Shown here piece by piece: positions 1 to 14,708 of a stretch of 64,000 bases of DNA. The first letter of the stretch is position 1. Each line of letters begins with the position of its first letter. The notes beneath the pieces are model-generated. The model worked only from the letters and a program-made list of their open reading frames with translations. It was not told the DNA's origin and searched no databases. Origin of the DNA: Sitta carolinensis (taxonomy: Eukaryota > Chordata > Aves > Passeriformes > Sittidae); contig CM063283.1 of assembly GCA_032173965.1 (NCBI GenBank), forward strand, positions 36,247,743-36,311,742, read 5' to 3'. The position numbers were made by a program, and so were the translations under genes.

Positions 1-3163
<3,163 letters not shown>

Positions 3164-3565
3164 GAAACGCTACCTGTTCCAGCCGAGTTTAAGAGCTGGG
3201 TCTCTTAACTACCCACAGTGAATTCAGCAGGACTGAATCCCCCTCTACAGTGTTAACAGGCAGGGCTTTTCCTGATGTCTGTAACAAAAAATAATAACAG
3301 AAATTTTAAAAAAGCAGGAAAAGAAGTGCCACTCTTCTCCTCGCCATCCGAAGTTAACCCTGTCTGTTCCTCAGCATGGCTACCCCTGAAAGTGTCATCA
3401 AAATCACCTGGGAAATAGCAGCCGAGATGCTACAGGAATGGGCATTATTTTACATGCTGCATCCTTTGACAAAAAAAAAAATGTTTATAGCTTGTATGTT
3501 TTCTCAGCTGCCAGACATTTCGTTCCTGAAAAATCACTGCTGATTGGAGGATAGATACCACAAAC

Positions 3566-3625
3566 TGATGATGATGATGATGACGATGATGATGATGATA
3601 TGATGGTAATGATGATGATGATGAG
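3566..3625. repeat. (GAT)n microsatellite
   Basis: An imperfect trinucleotide repeat of GAT/ATG units with single-base interruptions lies about 400 bases after the stop codon, inside the inferred 3' UTR. It is long enough to vary in length between individuals. Confidence 0.95.
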
Positions 3626-3906
3626 AGCAAGACCACAAGATCTGTATTATGCCATCTTTTCCCCTTGTTTTCAATACCATCTGGCCGGTGTCAGCACTGC
3701 ACCAGAGCTGTGCTACAGACAAGCTGAGTGTGAGTAGGCAAGAAGATTCGGCTGGAGAGGTTCTGCTGCCAGAGCTGGAGGGTTGCTTGATAAGACTTTT
3801 GCAATAATGATGGTGGCATTTTAATATCATACCACAATTTGTCATTATGCCCTAGAGGACACCAGCCATTTAACATTTTTCTTTTATCTTTTTTTTCCTT
3901 ATTTCA

Positions 3907-3927
3907 TTGTTGTTGTTGTTGTTGTTG
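3907..3927. repeat. (TTG)n microsatellite
   Basis: Seven tandem TTG/TGT units follow a T-rich stretch in the inferred 3' UTR. Confidence 0.9.
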
Positions 3928-6900
3928 AAGTCTGTAAAATAAGCAAAGGGCAGCAGCATTTCTGCTGAAATACCATATTAAGTATCTGTATTTTACCATG
4001 GACTTATTTAGATCCATTTTCTGATTTGTGTAGAAAGAGCCCACCTAAAAACTACTACCGTATTCTCAATCTGCCATTTTCTTCCATGCAGGTATCCTCA
4101 TCCCCACAACCATTATTTGAACCCAAGGAAATAGTCAGATCTTGTACTTGCTGGTACCAAGGTTAGTGGTATAGCCATTCTTGAAATGGAATTGAATGTA
4201 TGATCAAAACAAAACAGAGAAGAAACGGCTGAATCTCTTGCAGAGAAAAGCAATAATGAATAAAATGGCTCTTGAGACAATAATATACTCCACGCCAACA
4301 GAAGTGGGGGGTATGCAGAAACAGCGTGTAAGATTTAAGCATTTAAGTTAATCTTTTTGATAGTTTCACTGACCTGCTACGTGCCACAATTAAGTACTTT
4401 AATTTCCTTTAACATAATACTTATGTCTGGAAAGCAGGAAAGATAAAGGAAAGAGTTGATCATTGAGGAGGTACTGGATGAACTGTAAGTAAGATAGAGA
4501 AATATTTCTGCAGTGATGATCTGCAAGACATAAGATTTCTCCCTGGGAGTTAGGGAATAACAAGATTTTGGTAGCTGTCTAGTATGGTACAAATGGCCCT
4601 CTGTATGGGTACCAGTGGCTGCCTCTGCTGGGATTTTCAATCCAAGCCTTTTCAGATTAAATAAAAGGAAATTCTTGATCATTCCCATACATCCCTGTAA
4701 TTGCAAACCAATTTGTATTAATCGAATTAGGTAGGAAAGAGAGAAACTCTTAGTCATCAGTTATTCATGCAAACAGAATAGTGTTTCTCTGTTTTCTTTC
4801 CTCACAAGGATCTGCCTATTCAGCTAAATTTGACAAAGGGGAGGCTTGGCAATATTTTCTAAGTGTTGAGATTTTCATAGCTTAGAGGTGAAAGATGTAA
4901 ACATAAAGGTCTTTTGCAATGCATTTAATTATGAATATTTTGTTCCAGGAATTAAATTTGTGATGCTACTTGTTTGTTTTTAAATGTTTGACCATCTCAG
5001 TTAATACCAGATTCCTGAAGTAAATGTAGTAATGTTGGGGGGATTCTGAAATCAAGGTAATCTTTAAGAAAAAACAACACGCAGTACCCGTACAGATGGA
5101 AAAGCAATTACAGTTAATTGAGGATTAATATGGCTGGGATGATACTTTATAATAGCATTCGCAAAACCCCAGAGTTTGATTGGTTTTAAATGTCCTTAAT
5201 ATTTCCCAGTATGGATAGTGTATCAGCTCTGTGAAAGAACTTACTACCATTAAAGCTCAGGCTTCCCACTGCCGAGTGGTCAGCAGAGAAACTCAACACC
5301 AGTTATTCACAGCTGTTGTGGGGAAAATGCGTCTATCAATTCCCACTGATCATGTCAGTGATCTACTTCCACCAGATTTGATGACATTCTAGAACCCATC
5401 TCCAAATCAGGGACAGAGCAGGGCTTCTGGGTAGACCATGAGGCATTGCAGAGCAGCAGAACTGTGTCTTTACCAGCAGCATTACCACTGGTGATTTAAA
5501 AAAATGGTTGTCAAAGTATTGTGTGTGAGGTGCTTCATGGATTATGTCTGAGGTCTGTTTTTTGTGTACTTCAATATCATCCTCTTAAATGCGTCTGTCA
5601 TTGTTGGCATTTAGGGAAAGAAGTCAGGTCAGATAGAACTCCATTGATAAAATTCTTTTCCTGCCCAAGAATATTTAACCAACTATTTATTTGAATAGCA
5701 GTAATTCAGTTGAAGAACCAATGGCATACAGAATTCCTTTTGGGATCTGTGATACTTTTTTGTCTCATAGAAAATTGAGTTTGCTTGAGCAAAAACACTT
5801 ACTGGGCATTCTGTTAGCATACAGGAGGATGTGATTTTACTCTCAAAGGCTGGGTGCAACTGGGAGAGATCAGTGTTCCTCTTTAGGCTTCCCCTGTAGC
5901 CAGTGAAGCCAGAGAAACTACAAGAGAAACGGAGAGTCCTTAAATGTTATCGTTCGGCTTTGAAATGTCCTGTGAAAGAGCGTATGTATGACAGACCCTG
6001 GAGAGGCTCATCTCCCAAGGCTGAAGTTGGTCTGTGTTGAATCACTGGTTTTTCAGCTGGTTGCCCGTTTATGCATTGGAAAAGCTGCAGCAGAAAGAGG
6101 GTCTGGTTATACTCGAAGAACCCCTAAGTGGTGGAGGGTTAAAGCAGTGGTAGTGGCAAGGGACACAGGCACAGAGGGTGGCAATGGTAAGAGAATGAAG
6201 CCAAAAGGTAAAGGAGCGTGTGCTACGTTTTATTATTTCACAGGCAGGAAGTACATCCTCAACCTTTACAGCACATGTGCAAGGGCTTCTCATGCTGCTG
6301 TTACCTGTAGATGACTTGCACAACCAGCAGTAGTCCACCAGTGGGTTTCAAGTGGGTTTCAGTATGGTTCTTGGTGAGGTTCTGATTCATACCAGCACCT
6401 GTAGGCTTTCCTCCCAGCTGCTCCGTGAGGTTGTTTTCTGGGTTTTGTCCCCTTCACAAGTATTTTTAGACAAGTTACTTGATAGGATGGGGCTGTTTCA
6501 TTGTGAAGCTGATGTCCCTCAGATCCTCAGTGTGTCTTTTTCCTTTATTGGCTGTGCTTCAGACCTACCAAGTTTCTGTGCTCATACAAAGACCATGGGC
6601 AATTGCTTCAGGGTAGTTTCCACAAAAATCCTGGTACCCCACCACAGGTCTGTGACGTTTCATGGCTGTGGCGATGGCTTACATCATGTGTAGCATGCAG
6701 AAATACCAGATCTCATCCTGACACAATTCAGTAGGTCCATCTTAATTGAGCAGTTGGGATACACAAATATACAGTATCCCATTCCTTCAGAAAGACAGAG
6801 ATTTCAGTCCACTGTGCCATGACATTGCATGTTACAGCTTGAAAGGGAAATTATGCCATGAAGTGTCAGGTTTCAGATATTTTCAAAAGTTCTAAATGAA

Positions 6901-7129
6901 TTTGTCAGGAAATCTCAGGAGCCAGTATTTTAGGAAAATGTAATGAGCAAACAGCTTTGATACAGAACTTTTAAAATTTTTAATTATGTCATTATTTTTT
7001 GAGCACCCCTTATATTCAGCAATGTAAAATTGGCTCATTGCAACAGCAGTTTTTACTTGGGGATGAAGATGCAGTATTCCTTATTCTCTCTCATGCTTAC
7101 ATAATTAATTAAATAGATTTAGACTGACT

Positions 7130-7137
7130 TGTATATA
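7130..7137 (+). promoter_or_regulatory. Pumilio-type element TGTATATA
   Basis: The octamer TGTATATA matches the PUF-protein consensus UGUANAUA in RNA. It lies in the inferred 3' UTR on the sense strand. It is one of three such octamers noticed (others at 9420 and 11854). Chance occurrence is possible in AT-rich sequence. Confidence 0.4.
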
Positions 7138-7355
7138 TGATTATTTGCTGGAGTAATGTATAAGAGAATTGACAGTGTTGAAAATTACATCAGTGATGTT
7201 GATGTTTGGGTAAACTTGCAGTGCAGAGCATGGACAAATAGCTGGACAGCCTTTCTCCCCTTTAATAATGAGAATAACAGTGATCATAAGTCTTGTTTTC
7301 AGTTAGCCACCTTGAAAATGTATTCTAGTTGCCATTTTTAAATTTATCTTCTGAT

Positions 7356-7361
7356 AATAAA
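7356..7361 (+). terminator. Internal AATAAA polyadenylation signal
   Basis: A canonical AATAAA hexamer is followed within 40 bases by T-rich sequence (TGTTTAATG, then CTCTCCTTTATTG). It could produce a shorter transcript with a UTR of about 4.2 kb. Further hexamers occur at 7623-7628 and 7889-7894. Confidence 0.4.
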
Positions 7362-9419
7362 TGCTGTTTAATGTAAAAAAAATCTCTCCTTTATTGAAGG
7401 TAATTTGAGGGTACCTCAAAATCAGACTAAGTGTGACAGATAATATTCCACTTGCTTTTTAGTTTGAATTTGGTTTTGGAAAGGTCATTGTATGACGTTG
7501 TGTCTTCCACAGCAGTCAGGTCTTAAGATTGTTCATTAAATCCATGCTACTCCCACATGCTCATCCTTACACTCATGCATGTGAACCCCAGCACTTCCAA
7601 GTGTCTCTACCCTTGTGCAGGTAATAAACACGTTTATTTAAAATTAAAATTTAGGGAAAAAACAAACAAAAAGAAAACAGAAAAGAAAGAATTTTAAGTA
7701 AACACTGTTACAGAAAATGCTACTTTAAGAAACCAGCTCGTGTTATTGTGTTATGCCTCTGCCTGCGACACGTGACTGGAGAATTGCACAAAGAAATTGT
7801 TGTCTTTTCAGTTTTTCTGTAGTGTAGCAGTTGCTGTGTAATGTATGCTTATGAAGTTATGCCCACTGTAAAGGCTTAAATTCTCCACAATAAATCAGGT
7901 TTTGGCATAAAAATGTAACTGTAAGGATACTGCATCTTTAGAAATCAAAGTAACTTGAAAGTATTTTACTCTACTTGTAACAGTTAAAATATTCTGTAAT
8001 ATGTGTGATCATGGAAAAGTATTTTCAAACTCAAAGTTTTATGTGGGGTGTTAAATAGCTTAAATGAAATACATTTTTAAACAATCCTTACCTTCAGTTT
8101 TCATTGGAAAGACTGTTAGGACAATGCCTTGCAAAGCTTAAAGACAAAACACAAGAAGTAAATTGTTCTGTTTTATCAGAGTGTGTTTTCTCTGCAAAAT
8201 GGAGTGGCCACTTCTTTGCTGTTTTGCAGATGGTGTGTGATATAGCGAAGTTATGCTGAGTCCTTCAGTGTCAAATAAGTTAACGCTCTCTGACTGAATA
8301 AAGGAAAAAAAACACTTAAGCAAAATGAAAACCATATGAAAGGTTTGGCAGTTTGTGATTTCTTTTTTCCTTCTGGCACTTTACAATGAACTGCAGATAC
8401 AGGAATAGCAAACACTCATATGATTTTATTTCTTCTTGTATTTCCCCAACTATGGTGTATCCTGAGTAAAGGTTGTACAGCTGAAATAGGCAGCTGCTAT
8501 TTGCTGATTCCAGGGGAGTTTAGTCTTCTAGGTGCAGTAACATGTCAAGAATATCAATTGTAGCAGGACAGTTCTGACATTTAAAATACACATACACTTC
8601 AGTGAGATAGCCTGAAATGTATTTTAAAGGTGAAACAGAAACTGAAAGTGCCTGTAATTAGAACTGATGGGATGTTCCTATACTTTTACACAGCAATAAC
8701 TTAATGGGATTCTGTTAACAATAAGGTGAAAATGAAATTTTACTTGGAGAACAATAATGCAGCACAGAAACAAACACAAAGTGCCATTTGTATGTTCACA
8801 TGTTGAGATACTGTGTTAGAGGTTTTAGTTATTTTCTCAGATAACATCTGTCATATATTTGTAAGAAGAAAATAAATCTTAGTTTACAAATGACTTGTAG
8901 CTGTACTGATTCTCAGTAGGTGTGATTTGAGGTCATTGTCAAAGCAGTGTTTTAGGGGATTTCTTCCCAATTTATGTTGGATATGCCCATGTATCCAGGG
9001 TATTCTCTAGTGAAGTAATCCAAAACCAGCAATAAGCCCAATGGAGCTTTTTTTAGGGAATATGGTAGAACAGGGATTCTCTTGAAAAATCCTCTGCATT
9101 AAACTCTGAAAACACAAGAGTTCACCTTATGTCTCCTTTCTCTTCATCATGTAATGCTCATAGTATTAAATATCATCTTGGTTGACTTCATGAGTGGACA
9201 AAATTTATCACTTCTCTTTCTTTGGGGACAAATGAGTGAAAAATTGGGGGCTGTCAGCCTAGAGACTATTTGAATAGCAAACAAGAAGTGGATATTCCTA
9301 AAATGAAGTGTGGAGATTTTTATATTGAGTGGCCTAAATATTTGCATCAGTAGACTAATTGATCTTACCAGAAAATGACCAGCTGTGACTCTTGCACTCT
9401 TATTTTTTCTCAATTTTTT

Positions 9420-9427
9420 TGTAAATA
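9420..9427 (+). promoter_or_regulatory. Pumilio-type element TGTAAATA
   Basis: An exact match to the UGUANAUA consensus lies in the inferred 3' UTR, directly after a T-run at about 9412-9420, which would leave the site in an unstructured, accessible context. Confidence 0.4.
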
Positions 9428-10210
9428 TTAACTACTGCTAATGGATTCTTAAAATAGCAGTGTAATGCCAGCCCTCAGGCTTCTTCTATTTTTAAAAATT
9501 AATTTATTGGAAATCAAAATGTAACTGGTTGTCCTGATGCCTTTGCCAAGGAAGATTGCTTTTCATCCTCTGAATTTGTACCTATTATTTATCCAGGCAA
9601 AATTTTCTATTTGAAATATGCTGCATTTTGTCTTGACTTTTCTGCCATCAGTGGGTTGCTGATGGAGTCTCACTGAGGCTCATACACAGAAGAAAGTGCA
9701 GGTACCAAAACAACACACACATACACAACCCCAAGAAAAAACTTGCATATGGACACACATGTAACAGATATTCATGCACATGAGTTAATTACGTGACAAG
9801 GTTGCTCATTCAGTAACAAATTTAAATGTTAACCACTGGCAGAAATAATGTGATCAGAACATGCATATACTTATTATGTTGTCTCGAGCTTATCTCCAGA
9901 TATTAAGCACATAAAGGAATACAGCTCATGCTGGGGATATCAGGAGAGCACCAGGGAATGTGTCGTCAACAAAGGAATCTAATTTCTTACCCAGTACCTG
10001 AGCCCTTCTTGGAGAGGAGTGTTCAGTTCTTTGTTCTGGAGCAGCAGCACTACGAGGGGCAACTTTAGAGAGCTGCCCTGTTAAAAGGTTTGGCTGATTC
10101 CAGCCCTGCATGTGTTAGTTCTTCTGTAGGAAAGGGCACCTGGACTTCACCATCCCAAAATGAGAAGGCTTTTTTCCCTTCATTCTGGAAAGCAAACTCT
10201 GAGTAAGGGT

Positions 10211-10225
10211 TCTTTTTTTTTCTTT

Positions 10226-10256
<31 letters not shown>

Positions 10257-10350
10257 GGGGGGGGGGCAGGTTTTAGTCTGGTTTGGTTTTACTTGTTTGG
10301 GGTTTTTTGTTTTATTTGGGTTTGGTCGGTTTGGGGTTTTTTTTGCTTTG
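10211..10350. repeat. Poly-T / poly-G and T/G-rich low-complexity tract
   Basis: A T-rich run of about 46 bases at 10211-10256 passes directly into ten G residues at 10257-10266. It is followed by 80 bases built almost only from T and G (GGTTT, TTGGGG and TTTGGG units). The reading frame over this stretch, rich in Phe, Gly and Leu, is a by-product of composition and not a gene. Confidence 0.9.
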
Positions 10351-11853
10351 CCAGCATTATTCTATAGTAGCTCATGCTTACTGACTTTGAATGATGAAAT
10401 AATTATCCTTGTGGTAACTTTTACATTATCCAATACAGAGTTTTTCAGTCCTCTAGAGAAACAAAACGGGGCATGTGAATTTTAGCTATTACAAAAATAA
10501 GAATTTAAAAAATTACTTGAGATCTATTGCCCATATGAATGAACTGCAACATCTTTCCCAATTCAGAGTGAGAAGTTTAGTGAGTCAAGGTGCTCTCAGT
10601 TAAAAAAGAAGAGGTGGTTCACACATTGACTTGCTAAACCTTGGTCTTGCTCTGTGACCAGCATTTAAGAAACAGTAGTTCAGTGTCTGATCTGGGACCT
10701 GAGGCCATGGCTTTGATGGATTGTCATAAGCATGAACCATGAAATACACAAATAGGTTCAGATACCACTTTTCTCCCTCTCCCTGCCTTTCTAGATATAA
10801 AAGAGCTTTGGAAAGACAACCTGAGCCAAATCTTCATGGCTGAACTAATAATTCTCACAATTCAGAGTTGTTTTTGTCATTTCTGGTTTCAGACTTTTTC
10901 ACTGCTACATTTCCATCTTAGGAAAAATAACACGTTTTTTTTTTTTCTTTCCTGATTGTCCTGTACATGTCTTCCTTGGTAATGTAAATTCTTCACTGAA
11001 CACCTACACAATATGCTCTCTTGACCTTCTGTCTGTCCTTACAAAGTTGTATTTTCCATTCGTACATTTGTAGAATATACACAGAGATAGAAATGAATTG
11101 CTTAAGTTTCATGCACCATCAGCCTTAAGACCTTAAACCCACACACAGGCACATGCATTCATACACACCAAGGGAAAGAGAGATTTGGACACTGCTATCA
11201 ACATGTGGGGTCAAAAATACCATTAAATCAGAAAGTTCTTTCAGCTGTGTTCAGGAGAAAACAACAATACTAAAATATATAATTCTTGGCCGAGTTACTT
11301 ATGGACGAAGCAAATTCCCCCATGGCGTTATTTGATTGAAAACCTAAGGATGGGATTGTATTTGGCCCCAAATTGTTCCTTCTAATCAGGTCATTACTGT
11401 TGTATGTACCAATGAGTGTTCATTTGATCCTCCTGTGTAAAAATACAAAAACATCCCGTAGTTTACGAAGCAATTCATTTGGGACTGAAGCTTCACAGCA
11501 ATGGAATTAGTATGTACAGCACCTCAATCTTTTCCTAGATAAGATGCGAAAGGGAGGGCCATTATCGGTAACCCCATAGATAGTAGTGTCAATACAGCTC
11601 CTACATTTAAAAGGAATAAAAATACCAGTGCTAGCAGGCAAACGTATTAGTTTTTTAGACTTTCTTTTGCCTTCTTTTCAAAAGCTTTTAAATACAAAAA
11701 TTACTTTTCTTCAAAACTTAAACTTCTGAAGATCTAATTTCCCAATAGTTTCCTCTGCATTTATATACTATGTAGTGTTTAGGCAATGCCTATGTTATAA
11801 GTTTATTAATATTATGTAAGTGTTGTTCTTGTATTTATGTATAGTGTATGTAT

Positions 11854-11861
11854 TGTAAATA
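11854..11861 (+). promoter_or_regulatory. Pumilio-type element TGTAAATA
   Basis: An exact UGUANAUA match lies about 290 bases before the distal polyadenylation signal, in an AT-rich stretch (11760-12160) that has the look of a conserved UTR terminus. Its position near the 3' end makes it the most plausible of the three sites. Confidence 0.45.
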
Positions 11862-12147
11862 TACTCAGAGCTTTTTTTCCTCATACTGTAAAAAGGTGAT
11901 TTTTGCCCTATGATAATGTAAAGGGAGTCCCCTAATGAAATTCTGTCAGAGGATGATTATTCCACTCTATTCTCAAAGATTTAAATGAACAAGTGTTATC
12001 GTTTTAAATGGTGTCTCAGACATATTTTGTTGGTGCATTGCTTTTCTGTATTCAACTTTCCTATGAATTGAGCTGTGAATTGAAATAGAGTTTAAACCTT
12101 TAAATGTATGCATTTGTACAATTATCTGAATGGAGGCATGAAGGTTA

Positions 12148-12153
12148 AATAAA
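12148..12153 (+). terminator. KLF12: Distal polyadenylation signal of KLF12
   Basis: AATAAA is followed by GCATTTTGTATGG, which supplies the T/GT-rich downstream element, and the sequence character changes soon after. It is the best candidate for the end of the transcript. Another AATAAA at 12400-12405 is an alternative. Confidence 0.6.
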
Positions 12154-12179
12154 GCATTTTGTATGGAACAAACCCTCTA

Positions 12180-13995
12180 ATTATTACTGTGGATGACTCA
12201 AACCTTATGGAATACCTAGTTATTAACTTTTTAAAATTAAATCTTTGTTTTCTATAAACATATAGTGATTTTTTTTTAGTGGAATGTTTGCTTAAGAAAT
12301 GGATTTTAGTTGTTTTTCTGATTTTTTAAAAGCCACCATAGAGAGTAGACATTCTTTCTCCTTTCACAGAATTTGTGCATCTGTGGCAAAGCTGGAACAA
12401 ATAAAATAGCACTCAGCAGTATAAACAAAAATGTCCTGGGATGCTTTAAAAATATTTTACATTACTATATAATCTGAGTTCCCCAAATACTTTGAAAGGG
12501 GAACACTTTGCTTCTGCCCCTCTCCTTTCCCTGCATGTGGGGAGGCTGCTGCAGTTGATTAGCAGCATCTGTAAGGTTCTGGTGCAGCCAGGAGAGGGTT
12601 TGTTCACTGTGTGCCCCCGAAGTGAAGGAACAGCTGCTGGAGGGGGCAGTGGCACACTGGAAATTGCAAGTTCATACCTGGTTGAAGAGAGCTGGTGTTT
12701 GCGATTGCTCCTAGGGACACTCTGAGGCCTGTGGGCTTCTGCCTTGTATTTGACCATTCCATAAAAAAGCTTCCTTTATGTTTGAGCCAGTCTAGGACAA
12801 CTGGATGTAAAGTCAGAGGCTTGGAGCTCCACATCATCCTTTCTGGTGAAATTTCACCTTAAAATTAATTTTCCCCTTCCCCTGAATTCCCATTGGCTTA
12901 CTTTTAACCAGTACAATCATTTATCTAGTTAAAGCCATAGTGTTACTTGGTTACAGGCAGAGAAACAAGTAAACAAAGTGATTTGGAGACCTTTGAGCCA
13001 TATGAAGATATGTTTCTCAACCAAATCTGTGCTATAACAGATCTTCCATTTCTCAAACCAGTGATGAAATTAAAAATCAGATAGTCACATTGGCCCTTCC
13101 AAAGCACTTCTGCTTTCCACACAATAAGATGTTTGTTCTTCCTCAGTGTCCTGCGTGTGTTTAATTTAATTTTTTTCTCCCAAGAGTGCCATAAGTATAA
13201 AATGCATCACTGCCTGTTTTAGTCTGACCTCCTCAGTGAACGCCCACACTGTCCTCTGCCCTGACCCATGCTCTGTTCCTGAAAAGTTATTTCTTCCACT
13301 TGCACAAACAACTGCTCAATTGTCATCTAATCCCTCCCCCTTTTTTCCCCTTTGTTATTCAACAGTCCACTTGGAATGAAAAGTTGGCACGTTATGTTAA
13401 GTACATCTCACAGGGCACGCCTGGCTCTCCATGAGCATGACAAGGAGTGGCCTCTGGTAACCACCTTCAACTTTGCACATTGAGTTACTAGATCAGATAA
13501 GCACAGTTCCCTGTCTACGTGCAGAAAAGAATCACATGGGCATCATCCTTGAACCCAGGGATATTGCCCGCCTCCCAGATGGAGTTCTGGCAGTGTAGAC
13601 TTTCACCCATGGGTTTAGAGTGCAAGTCCTCGTGTCCAGCCTCCAACAGGGAAGCTCATCCATATGCAAGGTCTGTCTGAAAGATCTGCTCGCTGCACTG
13701 TGGCCCAGTGGCATGAGATTTTGCTTGGGAGTTGAAAGGGCAATGGTAAGGGAAAAACATGGAGATGATTGCCAGGTATTTGTCCTTTCCAAAGTGAAGC
13801 CAGCACTGTGATCCAGGCTGCCACAGCTGTAATTTGTCTCTTCAGGAGTACCTGCGGTGCACACTGTGGAAACCTGTCCCTAAACAACCCTCCCATCCTA
13901 GCAGACCAGGCAAAGTTAAACCCTTTAAATGGACAAAGAGCCAAAGGCTCTTTGAAAGACTGAAGCTGGAGTGACATCAATCCTGGAGTTAAGGA
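12180..13995. other. Intergenic, no gene recognised
   Basis: Unique-looking sequence follows the inferred transcript end. A moderately GC-richer patch at 12480-12730 and another at 13380-13960 contain overlapping ORFs on both strands of at most 137 codons, without recognisable domains. None is supported as a gene. Confidence 0.6.
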
Positions 13996-13999
13996 AAAA

Positions 14000-14285
14000 A
14001 AATGCCAGAATCGAAGAATGTTTAGCATTGGCAGTGACCTCTGCAGGTCATATGGTTCAGCCCACTGCTCAAACAGGGACAGTTACCAGGACGGTGTCCA
14101 GATGGCTTTTGAGAATCTCCAAGGATGAAGACTACACAGCCTTGCTAGGCAAACTGTGCCAGAGGCCAGCCACCCTTACAGTGAGAAAATGTTTCCTGAT
14201 AATCATAATAGCACCTGACCATTTGGAGTCCCTCCCTCTCACTTTGGCCATTAGGTAGAACAGGCTCTCTGGTTAAGGTTTTTAC
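14000..14285 (-). mobile_element. CR1 LINE 3' fragment, antisense
   Basis: The + strand starts with a decayed 'agaatcgaagaatg' (from agaatcatagaat), then 'gcagtgacctctgcaggtcat', 'caggacggtgtccagatggcttttgagaatctccaaggatgaagact' and 'cagtgagaaaatgtttcctgat'. This is the order seen in old CR1 copies read in antisense. It is 5' truncated and degenerate. It abuts the possible LTR downstream. Confidence 0.8.
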
Positions 14286-14290
14286 CCAGT

Positions 14291-14708
14291 GTGTAGGTGG
14301 CTATGGTTTTTATACCCATGGGTATTTTCTGCGAGAGGCCCCAAATAGCAGCAGTAGCCATACCCTTCCTGTTGAAGTGTACTCACAAAGGCATTTACTG
14401 ACTCACATACTTGTCTTACCAAAAATATATAGCCCATAGTAACTAGACCTGCCCCTTACAAAGGAATGAATAACCAGATTTAGCCAGTAAGCTGAAACAT
14501 GTCAATATATTTTATCCTTTATGTTTTCATTTGTATCTTTGCACAACCTTGCTCACAGGTGCACTGTGCCCTTTCCTGGTTATCTTTCTCATTTGCTGGG
14601 GATATTGATCTATAAAACCTCCTTGTAAAATATTTCAAATAAATTCTTTGTTTTTTCTGGAGTGACTTCTCTACACCTGTATTTTTGGGTCTATGCAGAA
14701 TATTAACA
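14291..14708 (+). mobile_element. Possible solo LTR
   Basis: The block could begin with TG at 14291 and end with CA at 14707-14708. It contains a TATAAAA box at 14611-14617 and AATAAA at 14638-14643, followed by T-rich sequence (CTTTGTTTTTTCTGG) and a stretch like an LTR U5 end. A TATA box this close to the polyadenylation signal is seen in LTRs with a short R region. No target-site duplication could be fixed, and no internal viral sequence is next to it. It could be unique sequence with chance signals. Confidence 0.35.

Larger units (their letters stand above)
3164..12175 (+). other. KLF12: Very long 3' UTR of KLF12
   Basis: The roughly 9 kb after the stop codon has no plausible coding frame and no recognisable CR1 or LTR, unlike the sequence on either side. 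It ends in a classic 3'-end arrangement: AATAAA at 12148-12153, then T/GT-rich sequence. Mammalian KLF12 transcripts are known for a 3' UTR of many kilobases, so one continuous UTR is the simplest reading. It contains internal AATAAA signals (for example 7356, 7623 and 7889), Pumilio-type motifs, AT-rich stretches with many ATTTA pentamers, and several simple repeats listed separately. The end is inferred from the signal; no transcript data are available here. Confidence 0.65.

Noticed and set aside
10255..10485. 76-codon Phe/Gly-rich + frame
   Set aside because: It starts inside the poly-G/T tract, and its composition is explained by low complexity.
13532..14028. Overlapping 110- and 137-codon - strand frames
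   Set aside because: Moderate GC content lengthens chance frames here. The two overlap each other and + strand frames, with no domain.
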